Below, in pieces: positions 18,970 through 27,751 of a stretch of 64,000 bases of DNA (within the stretch, counting starts at the first letter, position 1; each line of letters starts with the position of its first letter). The DNA lies in assembly GCA_015229115.1 (NCBI GenBank), contig JADGCH010000006.1, positions 29,460-93,459 of the forward strand, read 5' to 3'. Below the pieces are notes generated by a model, which did not search any database, was not told the DNA's origin, and was given only the letters and a program-made list of their open reading frames with translations. A program made the position numbers and the translations under genes. The DNA comes from Magnetococcales bacterium. GTDB lineage: Bacteria > Pseudomonadota > Magnetococcia > Magnetococcales > JADGCH01.

Positions 18970-19598
18970 CGCGGCAGCTGACTGGCAGCAGAACCGTTGA
19001 AATCGCGCCGTCCTGCCAAGGCCTGATAAAGGGTGGATTCATCCAGATATTCCAGCTCACCCCCCATAGGCAGTCCGTAAGCCAAGCGGGTGATACGATC
19101 GACCAGAGGGGTGGCCAGGGCGGCGAGATACTGCCCTGTCACCTCCCCTTCCACTGTGGGATTGGTGGCAATAATCAATTCCTGAATGGTGCCGCTGCGC
19201 AAACGGGATTCCAGCGCAGCGATGTGCAGGTCGCTGGGTCCGATGCCATCGATGGGGCTCAAACGCCCCCCCAAAACGTGATAGACTCCGGTAAAGAGAC
19301 CAGCCCGTTCGATGGCCAATAAATCGGATGGTTCTTCCAACACACACAGCAGCTGGTGATTACGCTTAGCACTGGAACAGACCCAGCACAGCTCGTCCTC
19401 GGCCAAGTTGAAACAGCGGCGACACGAGCGTACCCGGTCACGCAGCTGTTCCAGTGCAACCGTAAGATTGCTGATTTCACCTGCTCCTTTTTTAAGAAGG
19501 AACTGCACCATGCGCTGCGCGCTCTTACGTCCGATCCCTGGGAAACGTGACAAGGACGCGATAACCCGCTCGACCGATGGCAATCCTGTAGTGGTCAT
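18966..19598 (-). CDS. recR: Recombination mediator RecR
   Basis: A 210-residue protein with the full RecR plan: helix-hairpin-helix SLSRFPGIGRKSAQRM at the N-terminus, a four-Cys zinc finger (CRRCFNLAEDELCWVC), and a Toprim domain starting LCVLEEPSDLLAIE. A Walker B-like C-terminal region follows (ATNPTVEGEVT, ITRLAYGLPMGGELEYLD). RecR works with RecO and RecF to load RecA on gapped DNA. It follows ybaB by 11 nt on the same strand, a very common pairing; dnaX, usually upstream of ybaB, is not here. Confidence 0.96.
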   Translation of the reverse strand: MTTTGLPSVERVIASLSRFPGIGRKSAQRMVQFLLKKGAGEISNLTVALEQLRDRVRSCRRCFNLAEDELCWVCSSAKRNHQLLCVLEEPSDLLAIERAGLFTGVYHVLGGRLSPIDGIGPSDLHIAALESRLRSGTIQELIIATNPTVEGEVTGQYLAALATPLVDRITRLAYGLPMGGELEYLDESTLYQALAGRRDFNGSAASQLPR

Positions 19599-19609
19599 CC
19601 TGTAGCAGT

Positions 19610-19963
19610 TCAGAAAGGTAAATTCAATCCGGGAATATTCAGACCACCTGTCAAAGAGGACATACGCTGCTGCGTCATATCACGCACCTTCTTGTTGGCA
19701 TCGTTACAAGCAGCCGCCACCAGATCCTCAAGCAGTTCAATGTCGGACGCATTGACCACGCTGGCCTCAATGGTGACCTTTTGCACCTCGTGATTGCCGC
19801 TCATAACCACGGTCACCATGCCTCCGCCCGACTGTCCGGTGACCTGGGTAATGGCCACCTCTTCCTGCATCTTGGCCATTTGAGCCTGCATCTGTTGAAC
19901 CTGCTTGAGCATATTGCCCATGCCGCCCGCATTGCTACCAGCATTACCGCCAAAACCTTTCAT
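19610..19963 (-). CDS. ybaB: YbaB/EbfC-family nucleoid-associated protein
   Basis: A 117-residue protein with the YbaB pattern: a Gly/Asn/Met-rich N-terminus (GMGNMLKQVQQMQAQMAKMQEE), the conserved strand region GGMVTVVMSGNHEVQKVTI, and ELLEDLVAAACNDANKKV in the last helix. It is a dimeric DNA-binding protein acting on the nucleoid, often encoded with recR as here. An AGGAGG ribosome site sits upstream of the ATG (minus strand, 19971-19977). Confidence 0.95.
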   Translation of the reverse strand: MKGFGGNAGSNAGGMGNMLKQVQQMQAQMAKMQEEVAITQVTGQSGGGMVTVVMSGNHEVQKVTIEASVVNASDIELLEDLVAAACNDANKKVRDMTQQRMSSLTGGLNIPGLNLPF

Positions 19964-20037
19964 GACACAACAATCCTCCTGTTTCAGTAACCATCCGGGG
20001 AGCGTATTCTGCCCTACCCTACCCCATAATGCAAGCC

Positions 20038-21345
20038 TTACCCACTGCCGTTATCCGTCACAACAACCGATAACGCGCCATGAGCCAGCGTAATTCGCAA
20101 CGGAGTACCACGATCGATCTGATGACTGTTCCGAATTAATTCTCCCGTCACCGTCATGACGATGGCATAACCGCGTTGCAGAATAGCCTGTGGAGCCAGG
20201 GCCAGCAGACGCTCCTGCAAGGCATTGACATGACGTTGCTGCAGTGACTGCCGCTGCTGAGCCGTTCGTATGAGCCGCTGTTGTAGCGTTGCCAACCGAT
20301 TGCGTTGCCAAATCAGATAACGTCCCTGTGACCACGACGTCAGTCGTTCCAGTAGTTCATCACAACGGCGTCTATGGTGATCAATGGCCTGCCCTGGATG
20401 ACGCAACCGCAGCTGTTGACGTGCCAAATGGTGTCGATATCCCCTGCATACCGTTCGCATGGCCCGTTGCAAACGTTGGAACAAATCGGACAGCTGCCGT
20501 ACCAATCCATCATGATCGGCCATCACCATTTCAGCCGCCGCAGAAGGTGTAGCGGCACGTTGATCCGCCACCAGATCGGCCAGCGTGGTATCGATTTCAT
20601 GACCAACGGCACTGACAACCGGTATGGCTGATGCAGCTATCGCTCTGACTACTAGCTCGCTGTTGAAGGCAGACAGATCATCGGCCGATCCACCACCACG
20701 ACCACATAAAATGACCTCGGCACGGCCATCGTCATTGAGTGCACACAGGGCAGCGGCAATAGCCACCGGGGCCTGTTGACCCTGGACCGTGGCCGGTGCC
20801 AGCAACAGATAAAATCCCGGACAACGTTGCCGTAATACTTTGAGAATATCCTGCAAAGCGGCACCACTGGCTGATGTCACCACACCAATCCTGGACGGCA
20901 ACAGCGGTAATGGACGTTTGCGCGCCTCATCCAGTAACCCTTCAGCACGGAGACGTTGGTGCAGATGCAACAGTCGTTCCCGCTCCAGACCAGCGCCAAC
21001 GGCCTGCACACCCTCGATGATAAGCTGGTACTCGCCTCTCGGTGGATAACCATCGACATGGCCCGTGACCAGAAAAGTGTGCCCCTCTACCAGCGGCGTA
21101 GTCAGACGACGTGCCGTTGTGCGCCATAATACCGCTCGGATCTGCGAAGTAGCATCGATCAGGGTCAGATAAATATGACCTGACGCAGGCTGACGCATCG
21201 ACACCACTTCACCCTGGACCTTGACATAGGAAAGCGACTGCTCCAGCAAATCCCGAATGCGCTCATTGAGTGCCGTAACTGTCAAAGGAGCGGACCAAGA
21301 GTCAGCCAATCCACCCGCTAATTCAGCCAATTTGCCAAGGACCAT
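20038..21345 (-). CDS. xseA: Exodeoxyribonuclease VII large subunit
   Basis: A 435-residue protein. The N-terminal OB fold contains the family opening LTVTALNERIRDLLEQSLSY and VKVQGEVVSMRQPASGHIYLTL. The catalytic core contains RIGVVTSASGAALQDIL, CGRGGGSADDLSAFNSE and PVVSAVGHEIDTTLADLVADQRAATPSAAAE, in short consecutive motifs. A long coiled-coil follows. XseA with XseB degrades single-stranded DNA; xseB is not in the window. The frame is open further upstream, but the ATG at 21345 gives the usual N-terminus. It overlaps the end of the FkbM gene by 23 nt. No clear ribosome site precedes it, so the start is the least sure part. Confidence 0.92.
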   Translation of the reverse strand: MVLGKLAELAGGLADSWSAPLTVTALNERIRDLLEQSLSYVKVQGEVVSMRQPASGHIYLTLIDATSQIRAVLWRTTARRLTTPLVEGHTFLVTGHVDGYPPRGEYQLIIEGVQAVGAGLERERLLHLHQRLRAEGLLDEARKRPLPLLPSRIGVVTSASGAALQDILKVLRQRCPGFYLLLAPATVQGQQAPVAIAAALCALNDDGRAEVILCGRGGGSADDLSAFNSELVVRAIAASAIPVVSAVGHEIDTTLADLVADQRAATPSAAAEMVMADHDGLVRQLSDLFQRLQRAMRTVCRGYRHHLARQQLRLRHPGQAIDHHRRRCDELLERLTSWSQGRYLIWQRNRLATLQQRLIRTAQQRQSLQQRHVNALQERLLALAPQAILQRGYAIVMTVTGELIRNSHQIDRGTPLRITLAHGALSVVVTDNGSG

Positions 21346-22348
21346 AGCTGGTGGGGTGGCCAACACGGAACGTGCCGGCGTGATGAAAGCCGTAGCGGGG
21401 AGGTTGATAGAGTGCCTCTGCCGTTGCCGGCTGATAAAACAGATCACCGCATAAATCGTCGCGCACAAAAAAGGCATTGATGCCGGTGATGTTGCAACCC
21501 ACCAATTGATAACCCTTGCGGTTGGCCATGCGGGTCAACGCTGCCAGCGAACAGCCAAAGTAGTCTGTCAACTCATGCACCATCCACTCAGCATCGTAAC
21601 GCATCACGGCCAAAATCGGTGGTGGTAGTTTGGCGTTATATTCGATGACGCAGACACGCGGACGGACTGCGGTCATACTCTCGAAGATGTAATAGTCATT
21701 GCCGTCAATATCAATACTGACCAAATCGATCTCTTCCGGCAGCCTGAACGATTGCAGCACCTGATTGATGGTCTCAACACGGATCCACTGTTGCGCTACC
21801 TGTAAACGTTGTCTCTCAATCAGGGGGGCAAATTTTCGCCGGATAAAAGCAATATTCTGTTCACTGCCATCCATCCATACGCCCTGCCAATCCTGATAGG
21901 TCAGCAACAGCGTGTTGTTCTCCAGACCCGTATTAACGCCAAACTCGACGAAGATGCGGTTGGTGGTACCGATACGGCGGAAAATTTCGGCGATGATGCC
22001 ATCTTCATCATTCTGGGAGTAGAACTTGGCGCCAAAACGTTCCAAACGACGTGGATCAGCGTAGCATTCCTCGGCAAGGAGATCGCGATAGAGGCGTTGA
22101 CCGGCCAACCAGTTGGAAACTACCTCCTGATTGGCCGCCTGAAACATGAGATGGCTGATATGACGCAGTGAATCAACGACCTGCTCCAACGGCAACAGCG
22201 ATTCTGTCTGCATCAGCAACCGCTTGGCATCAGGATGATCGATATGGGACAGAACGCGCTGCAACAGCTCACGTGCTTCGGAAATCTTCCCCTCACGCAG
22301 CTGCTGATAACTATGACGAACGGCCTCATCCAGCGTCAGAGCGGGCAT
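21323..22348 (-). CDS. FkbM-like SAM-dependent methyltransferase
   Basis: A 341-residue protein. Residues 1-110 are a helical, TPR-like region (SYQQLREGKISEARELLQRVL). From about 115 a methyltransferase domain follows with SQNDEDGIIAEIFRRIG, FVEFGVNTGLENNT (SAM loop), WMDGSEQNIAFI, and LVSIDIDGNDYYIFESM. This pattern is typical of FkbM-family enzymes, often O-methyltransferases of sugars and glycoconjugates. It sits between pyrF (19 nt) and xseA (overlap 23 nt), away from the glycan island at 30-39 kb, but could act on the same glycans. Substrate is unknown. Confidence 0.75.
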   Translation of the reverse strand: MPALTLDEAVRHSYQQLREGKISEARELLQRVLSHIDHPDAKRLLMQTESLLPLEQVVDSLRHISHLMFQAANQEVVSNWLAGQRLYRDLLAEECYADPRRLERFGAKFYSQNDEDGIIAEIFRRIGTTNRIFVEFGVNTGLENNTLLLTYQDWQGVWMDGSEQNIAFIRRKFAPLIERQRLQVAQQWIRVETINQVLQSFRLPEEIDLVSIDIDGNDYYIFESMTAVRPRVCVIEYNAKLPPPILAVMRYDAEWMVHELTDYFGCSLAALTRMANRKGYQLVGCNITGINAFFVRDDLCGDLFYQPATAEALYQPPRYGFHHAGTFRVGHPTSYGPWQIG

Positions 22349-22367
22349 GGATCGACGACCTCCATCA

Positions 22368-23096
22368 TCATGATGCTGCTGGAATAGCCAGTTGGATCTC
22401 TTTTTGAATCATCTTGATGACCGCAATGGGATCCTCCGCGCGACTGATGGGACGACCGACCACAACATGATCGGCACCATTGCGGAAAGCGGCATAAGCG
22501 GTCATGATCCGTTTCTGGTCATCCATGGCAATCTCGATATTCTGACCGGGACGAATACCCGGTGTGACGATCAGAAACTGGTGACCAATGTGACTACGCA
22601 GCTTGCTGGCCTCAAGACCGGAACAAACGATACCATCGCAATCGAGATCCAGCGCCTTGCGAGCCCGTCGTAACACCAGTTCTTCCACGGTACAGTTAAG
22701 ACCCATGGCCACCAAGTCGGATTCATCAAAGCTGGTCAGCACGGTAACGGCCAGGATCTTGACATCCCGCCGAGCACTAACAGCAGCCTGAACAATGGCA
22801 TCGTTGCCATGAACCGTGGCAAACGTGGCACCACGACGAGCAACCTGCTCCACAGCCAAGCGGACTGTTTCGGGTACGTCAAAAAACTTGAGATCGACCA
22901 TGACTTTGTGACCACGTTGCATGATCCAGTCGACAATGGAAAAACTGCCTGCTAGAAACAGCTGTAACCCTACCTTGTAAAAATGGACATGATCCTCCAG
23001 TCTTTCCACCCACTGGCGTGCCTGTTCTGGTGTATCGACATCCAGGGCAAAAATGACCCGTTCGTTAAGAGGAATGTTTTTAATTGGTGTAGACAT
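22368..23096 (-). CDS. pyrF: Orotidine 5'-phosphate decarboxylase
   Basis: A 242-residue TIM-barrel enzyme completing UMP synthesis. The catalytic D-x-K-x-x-D array reads VMVDLKFFDVPETV. The first strand FALDVDTPEQA, the phosphate loop region LIVTPGIRPG and the C-terminal ADHVVVGRPISRAEDP are all present. Length matches bacterial type I PyrF. It is separated from petC by a GC-rich hairpin and starts the run pyrF-FkbM-xseA on the minus strand. Confidence 0.97.
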   Translation of the reverse strand: MSTPIKNIPLNERVIFALDVDTPEQARQWVERLEDHVHFYKVGLQLFLAGSFSIVDWIMQRGHKVMVDLKFFDVPETVRLAVEQVARRGATFATVHGNDAIVQAAVSARRDVKILAVTVLTSFDESDLVAMGLNCTVEELVLRRARKALDLDCDGIVCSGLEASKLRSHIGHQFLIVTPGIRPGQNIEIAMDDQKRIMTAYAAFRNGADHVVVGRPISRAEDPIAVIKMIQKEIQLAIPAAS

Positions 23097-23113
23097 GGCA
23101 TAACAACTCTATG

Positions 23114-23138
23114 ACCCCCTTCCCGTTGGGAAGGGGGT
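23114..23138 (-). terminator. Perfect 11-bp hairpin between petC and pyrF
   Basis: The sequence ACCCCCTTCCC, loop GTT, GGGAAGGGGGT forms a perfect 11-bp stem. It lies 11 nt beyond the petC stop and 17 nt before the pyrF start on the minus strand. It is likely a terminator or processing barrier that separates expression of the bc1 genes from pyrimidine synthesis. There is no clean U-tract after it on the minus strand, so full termination is not certain. Confidence 0.7.
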
Positions 23139-23149
23139 GTGGTCAAAAA

Positions 23150-23995
23150 TCAATGATGAATGCGGGCCCATATCCGCCGTTTGACGGCATAGAACATCAC
23201 CGTCAGAACAACCAGATAGAGGATAACCTTGATGCCAGCCGACTTACGCTCCATCATGGTGGGTTCGGCGGCCCAAGCCAGAAAGGTCACCGCATCGTGA
23301 GACATTTGCGCAACGGAGCTATGCGTACCATCCTGATAGGTCACTTGGCCGTCAGCTGCCAACGGTGCCGGCATAGCGAAGAAATTGCCCGGAAAGAACT
23401 TGTTGAAGTTATCCCCGTTCTTGATACGCTGTACGGCATCACGAATTTTGTCAGGCTGGTGCGGATCCATCGACAAAATCACGGACAATTCCTTGATTTC
23501 GGCCTCCGAAACCGTCCCATCTTCCAGAGCACGGTCAATGGCTGCCTTATCCTCGTCTTTCAGGTAACCCGTCAGAATGCCATAGAGATAATCTTCATAA
23601 CCTTTGCGGGCCTTGGTCATCAAGGACAGATCCGGTGGAACGACACCAAACGACTCTTTGGCTGCATCAGCATCGGTGCTGGATAACATCGCATCCTTGC
23701 GGTTTTTGCCAGCAGCTGCCGCTATGGCATTCACTTCCACCTCTGTCAGGCCAATCTGCTTCAACTGGTCAAATTTGATGTATTTAACCGAATGGCAGGC
23801 TAGGCAGACCTCGGCGACGACCTGGGCGCCACGCTTCATAGCCGCCGTATCAAACTGGCCAAAAGGTCCATGAAAGCTCCAGTTCTGTTGTGGCAGTGGA
23901 GCACCACCCGACGATGCCAGTGCAGCCGTAGCCATCACCGGCAAGATCACCAACACACTCAGCATAGCCTGTAGCATTTTTAGCAGTTTCATCAT
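23150..23995 (-). CDS. petC: Cytochrome c1 of the bc1 complex
   Basis: A 281-residue protein with a signal peptide (about 1-27, ending ATAALAS), a haem motif CLACH within VAEVCLACHSVKYIKFDQL, a methionine-ligand candidate in the FAMPAPL segment, and a C-terminal membrane anchor (VILYLVVLTVMFYAVKRRIW). This is the plan of cytochrome c1, which carries electrons from the Rieske protein to cytochrome c or CcoP. The start is preceded by AGAGGAGAG; a second ATG follows the first directly. It follows petB by 15 nt. Confidence 0.96.
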   Translation of the reverse strand: MMKLLKMLQAMLSVLVILPVMATAALASSGGAPLPQQNWSFHGPFGQFDTAAMKRGAQVVAEVCLACHSVKYIKFDQLKQIGLTEVEVNAIAAAAGKNRKDAMLSSTDADAAKESFGVVPPDLSLMTKARKGYEDYLYGILTGYLKDEDKAAIDRALEDGTVSEAEIKELSVILSMDPHQPDKIRDAVQRIKNGDNFNKFFPGNFFAMPAPLAADGQVTYQDGTHSSVAQMSHDAVTFLAWAAEPTMMERKSAGIKVILYLVVLTVMFYAVKRRIWARIHH

Positions 23996-24010
23996 CTCTC
24001 TCCTCTTCTG

Positions 24011-25219
24011 TTACAGGCTCTTGGGCACAGGACGTGGTTTCTCAATCTTGAAGACCGTGATAAACCACAACAGGAAGAAATAACTGAAGTAAACTGCCGT
24101 CGCTGTACGCCCAACGTAGATAATGGGCAGCGTGCCAAAGACAACGGCATCAGCCGGCTTGTAACCCACCCAGCCCAACAGGATGCAGTCCACCACAAAA
24201 ATCCAGAACAGCTTGCTGGAAATGGGACGATAGCGAAAAGAGCGCACTGGCGAACGATCCAGAAATGGCAGGATGAAAAGAATGGCAATGGCAGCGCCCA
24301 TGGCGATGACACCAGCCAACTTGCTCATTTGCCCCAGAAAATCGATGGAACGAAGAATGGCATAAAACGGCAGGAAGTACCACTCTGGCACGATATGAGC
24401 CGGAGTCTGCATCGGATTGGCCTGAATGTAATTATCGGGCTCAAGAAAGAAATTCGGGGCAAAGAAAACAAAGATACAGAAGAAAATCAGGAACACCCCC
24501 ATACCATACAGATCCTTGATGGTGTAGTAGGGATGAAAGGGAATGGTGTCCTTGTGCTCCAGATCAATACCCTCCGGATTGTTGGAGTGAACCGCATGCA
24601 AGGCCCATACGTGAACCCCAACTGCCCCTACCACAACGAACGGCAACAGGAAGTGAAGGGCAAAGAACCGGTTGAGCGTTGGATCACCCACCGAAAATCC
24701 TCCCCATACCCAAACCACCAAGTCTTCACCAATGGCCGGAATAGCACTCAGCAGGTTGGTGATCACGGCCGCGCCCCAAAAGGACATCTGACCCCATGGC
24801 AGCACATAGCCCATGAAGGCAGTCGCCATCAACAGGAAAAAGATGACTACACCAACCCACCAAAGAATTTCCCGCGGTTTACGGTGCGAACCATAATACA
24901 TGCCACGCAGGATATGGATGTAGATGGCAATGAAGAAAAACGTTGCACCGGTGGCGTGCATGTAGCGCAACAGCCAGCCCCAGTTGACATCCCGCATGAT
25001 GTGCTCGACGGCATCAAAGGCCAACTTGGCATCAGGCTTGTAATGCATGGCCAGGAAAATACCGCTGAACAGCTGGATCATCAGTACCATCAGCGCCAGG
25101 GAACCAAAGTTCCACCAATAATTGAGATTTTTCGGGGTTGGGTACTCGACAGCCTGACTCTTGATTACCTCGGTAATGGGCAGACGTTCATCGACCCATG
25201 CCATGATCGATTTAAACAC
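24011..25219 (-). CDS. petB: Cytochrome b of the bc1 complex
   Basis: A 402-residue polytopic protein, normal length for proteobacterial cytochrome b. The two haem-binding His pairs are carried by LRYMHATGATFFFIAIYIHILRG-type and FALHFLLPFVVVGAVGVHVWALH-type helices. The quinol-site block is present (LPWGQMSFWGAAVITNL), as is the C-terminal PEWYFLPFYAILRS (the PEWY motif). It oxidises quinol at Qo and reduces quinone at Qi. The start is a GTG at 25219, chosen because AAGGAGGG lies about 7 nt upstream and the protein then opens MFKSIMAWVDERLP. It lies 33 nt after petA. Confidence 0.97.
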   Translation of the reverse strand: MFKSIMAWVDERLPITEVIKSQAVEYPTPKNLNYWWNFGSLALMVLMIQLFSGIFLAMHYKPDAKLAFDAVEHIMRDVNWGWLLRYMHATGATFFFIAIYIHILRGMYYGSHRKPREILWWVGVVIFFLLMATAFMGYVLPWGQMSFWGAAVITNLLSAIPAIGEDLVVWVWGGFSVGDPTLNRFFALHFLLPFVVVGAVGVHVWALHAVHSNNPEGIDLEHKDTIPFHPYYTIKDLYGMGVFLIFFCIFVFFAPNFFLEPDNYIQANPMQTPAHIVPEWYFLPFYAILRSIDFLGQMSKLAGVIAMGAAIAILFILPFLDRSPVRSFRYRPISSKLFWIFVVDCILLGWVGYKPADAVVFGTLPIIYVGRTATAVYFSYFFLLWFITVFKIEKPRPVPKSL

Positions 25220-25252
25220 AGGGAACCCTCCTTAATTTGTCGATGGATCAGA

Positions 25253-25789
25253 TCAGGCCAAGGCCTTGCCGATGACCAGCGTCTTGTCATTCTTGAATTC
25301 ATGGTAAGGTACCGCCAGATTTTTCGGTGCCGGACCCTTGCGTATACGACCCGAGGTGTCATAGTGCGTACCATGGCACGGGCACAGAAAACCGCCATAC
25401 TCACCGGTACCAATCGGCTGAGGAACACAACCGAGGTGGGTACAGGATGCCAGCAGCACCAGCCACTCCGGTTTTTTGGCCCGTTCGACATCCTTCTCCG
25501 GATCACGCATGGAGGCGTCACCATCATCCTTGCGGGCCGAGTCGATCTGCTGCTGGGTACGATGCAACACAAAAACCGGCTTGCCTTGCCACGGCACGGT
25601 AATCATCTGACCAGCCTGGATGGAACTCAGATCAACTTCCGTAGTAGCCTGCGCCAGTACATCGGCGGAGGGACTCCACGAACGGATGAATGGCCAAGCA
25701 GCACCAGCCACCCCCACAGCGCCCACAGCGCCGGTCGCCATGATCAGGAAATCACGACGGTTTTCTTCATGCTGATGAACTATAGACAT
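25253..25789 (-). CDS. petA: Rieske iron-sulfur protein of the bc1 complex
   Basis: A 178-residue protein. Residues 1-40 hold a twin-arginine signal/anchor (ENRRDFLIMATGAVGAVGV). The 2Fe-2S cluster motifs are CTHLGC and CPCHG, with the usual disulfide Cys. It shuttles electrons from quinol at Qo to cytochrome c1. I start at the ATG at 25789, preceded by a near-perfect AAAGGAGG at about 8-9 nt spacing; a longer in-frame opening reaches 25810 but lacks such a site. The gene follows the DsbA-like gene by 17 nt. Confidence 0.97.
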   Translation of the reverse strand: MSIVHQHEENRRDFLIMATGAVGAVGVAGAAWPFIRSWSPSADVLAQATTEVDLSSIQAGQMITVPWQGKPVFVLHRTQQQIDSARKDDGDASMRDPEKDVERAKKPEWLVLLASCTHLGCVPQPIGTGEYGGFLCPCHGTHYDTSGRIRKGPAPKNLAVPYHEFKNDKTLVIGKALA

Positions 25790-25806
25790 GGATATCTGTC
25801 CTCCTT

Positions 25807-26823
25807 TCAACGTTTTAACTCGGCATCAATGACTTCACGAATCTCTTCCAAAGGAACAGCTCCCACCAATTTGATGCCATTGACAAAAAAAGTTGGCGTA
25901 CCACTGACGCCCAGCCTCTCTCCTTCAGCTACGTCAGCAATGACTCTGCCCTTGTGCCGCTCTTCCGACAAGCACTGGTCGAAACGGGCCACATGGATGC
26001 CGGTAACGGTCGCAGCCAATTTTTTCAGGGTCGCCAAATCGAGAGACTCGGAACCGAACAAGGCATCGTGATAAGACCAGAACTGCCCCTGTTCATCGGC
26101 ACACTGAGCCGCCTCAGCAGCCTTGGCTGCCTGTGGATGAAACGAAAGCGGATAATGGCGGTAGATAACACGTATCTTACCAGCATAGAGTTTATCGAGC
26201 TGTTTCAACGTTTCCTGCACACGGCGACAGTAGGTACACTGAAAATCGGAAAACTCGACAATCGTGACCTTGGCATCGGACGGGCCCTTGGTCGGGGTCG
26301 TCGCTCCCTGTACTGCAAATCGCGGTGCCTGGGGCGCTTCAAGCAAAATCTCAGCCCGATATTTCTGAGCCAATTCGGCAATAAACCTGGCCTGAACCTG
26401 TTCCCGCGCCCGTTCGGTCATGAAATCACGCAGCTTGTCACGCAACTGGGGATCGTCCTTGGGCAACCGCTGACTATTTTTGGCGATAAACTCATCCAGC
26501 TTCTGGTCTGTAGGTTTTTCTGCCTTGGCGTTAATCTCCGCTTCCAACTGATCCATGGAAATCTTGCGGGCCGCAACCTCCAGCTTGAGCAGGTGTTCCG
26601 CCATCATCTCCTGAATTTTTGCCATACGCAGATCATGGCGCTTCCGATCCAGATCGTAGAAAGGACCTTGCAATGCCTGATCAAGTTTGGAGCGCGTGAT
26701 GATCCAGTCATCAACACGGGCAGCAACGGCATCGTTGTTTTCGGCAGCTCGTGCCATGACGGGAGATCCGGTAGCCCATAGTGACAACGCCACCAGAGTC
26801 GATAAAAATATGGTCTTGATCAT
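25807..26823 (-). CDS. DsbA-like thiol oxidoreductase with SurA-like N-terminal region
   Basis: A 338-residue exported protein: signal peptide (1-25), a helical region (about 30-165) resembling the N-terminal part of SurA/PpiC-type chaperones (VAARVDDWIITRSKLDQAL and charged helices), then a thioredoxin-fold DsbA-like domain. The active site is FQCTYCRR (Cys196, Cys199) and the cis-proline loop is GVSGTPTFFVNG. It could form, reduce or isomerise disulfides in the periplasm. Its place just before petABC suggests a job in maturing the Rieske disulfide or apocytochrome Cys pairs; that is inference. It starts 23 nt after the second START gene. Confidence 0.82.
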   Translation of the reverse strand: MIKTIFLSTLVALSLWATGSPVMARAAENNDAVAARVDDWIITRSKLDQALQGPFYDLDRKRHDLRMAKIQEMMAEHLLKLEVAARKISMDQLEAEINAKAEKPTDQKLDEFIAKNSQRLPKDDPQLRDKLRDFMTERAREQVQARFIAELAQKYRAEILLEAPQAPRFAVQGATTPTKGPSDAKVTIVEFSDFQCTYCRRVQETLKQLDKLYAGKIRVIYRHYPLSFHPQAAKAAEAAQCADEQGQFWSYHDALFGSESLDLATLKKLAATVTGIHVARFDQCLSEERHKGRVIADVAEGERLGVSGTPTFFVNGIKLVGAVPLEEIREVIDAELKR

Positions 26824-26846
26824 CGTGATTACTGGTTCCCCTATGT

Positions 26847-27305
26847 TTAAGATTCCAAAGAAGGTCGGGAAGACTCCGTGCCATAAATGGCGTCTGCACG
26901 TTTACGAAAAGCTTCAACCATTTTCTGGGTTGCCGCGCCAAAAAAAGGCCCGAGCGTCAGATCAAGCAATCGCTTTCTGAAATTAAAATCGATGATAAAG
27001 TCAACCCTGCTACCTGCCTCAAGGGCTGTAAAGCGCCACTCGTTGTCCAGATGACTGAAGGGCCCATGGTGCAAACTGATCTGAATGCGCTCGGGTGGCC
27101 AAATCCGGTCTACCGTCTGAAAACTCTCCCGCAAACCCTTGAACGAGACCGTCATCTCAGCCATAAACTGGGTTGTGGTCACATCGAATTTGCGTGCCTT
27201 GAGACACCATGGCAGAAACAGCGGATAGGAATCCATATCGACCACCAGATCAAACATCTGCTGCTGAGAATAAGGCACAACGGCACTGGCTTTTTGAATG
27301 GCCAT
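26847..27305 (-). CDS. START/COQ10 (RatA-like) domain protein, copy 2
   Basis: A 152-residue protein covering one polyketide-cyclase/START domain. Conserved stretches are YSQQQMFDLVVDMDSYPLFLPWC near the N-terminus and the C-terminal helix with LGPFFGAATQKMVEAFRKRA, both typical of COQ10/RatA proteins. COQ10 binds ubiquinone and supports its use by the respiratory chain; RatA was described as blocking ribosome association. Its start overlaps the stop of an adjacent paralog by one nt (TGATG), so the pair is translationally coupled. Location upstream of the bc1 genes favours the quinone role. Confidence 0.85.
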   Translation of the reverse strand: MAIQKASAVVPYSQQQMFDLVVDMDSYPLFLPWCLKARKFDVTTTQFMAEMTVSFKGLRESFQTVDRIWPPERIQISLHHGPFSHLDNEWRFTALEAGSRVDFIIDFNFRKRLLDLTLGPFFGAATQKMVEAFRKRADAIYGTESSRPSLES

Positions 27306-27751
27306 CAGAGCTGACCTTTGGGAACAGGATAAACAGCAAAGGCCCGCTTGCGGAACGCTTCCAGCATGGTTTGCGATGCGTGAGCAAAAACAGGGCCCAA
27401 TGTCATGTTTAGCAACCGGCTTTTGAACTGAAAATCAATAAAAAAATCAACTCGTGTGCCACCATGAACCGCCGTAAAACGCCACTCGTTCTCCAGCTTT
27501 TCAAAAGGTCCAGAGTGTAAACGGACAGTAATCCGGTCATAGGGGTAAAGTTGATCAATCGTGCGAAAACTCTCGCGAAACCCCTTAAAATTGACAACCA
27601 TCTCAGCTATGAACTGTCTATCCCGCTCTTCAGAGACCCTTGCTTGGCTACACCAGGGCAAAAACTCCGGATAGCGCCTCACATCTGCCACCAGCTGATA
27701 AATCTGCTCCGGTTGAAAAGGCACAGTATCGTGTAATCGGATTGCCGGCAT
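27305..27751 (-). CDS. START/COQ10 (RatA-like) domain protein, copy 1
   Basis: A 148-residue protein homologous end to end with the next gene: FQPEQIYQLVADVRRYPEFLPWC at the N-terminus and MTLGPVFAHASQTMLEAFRKRA at the C-terminus. It is the first gene of the minus-strand cluster START-START-DsbA-petABC, so the promoter should lie upstream of 27751. The duplication is moderately diverged, so the copies probably have split or additive roles in ubiquinone handling. RatA-like function is the alternative. Confidence 0.85.
   Translation of the reverse strand: MPAIRLHDTVPFQPEQIYQLVADVRRYPEFLPWCSQARVSEERDRQFIAEMVVNFKGFRESFRTIDQLYPYDRITVRLHSGPFEKLENEWRFTAVHGGTRVDFFIDFQFKSRLLNMTLGPVFAHASQTMLEAFRKRAFAVYPVPKGQL

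Noticed and set aside
24329..26071. Plus-strand open frame of 580 codons opposite petB and petA
   Set aside because: It lies wholly antisense to genes with clear cytochrome b and Rieske motifs; the protein is His/Gln/Arg-rich without domain signals. It is a shadow of codon bias on the other strand.
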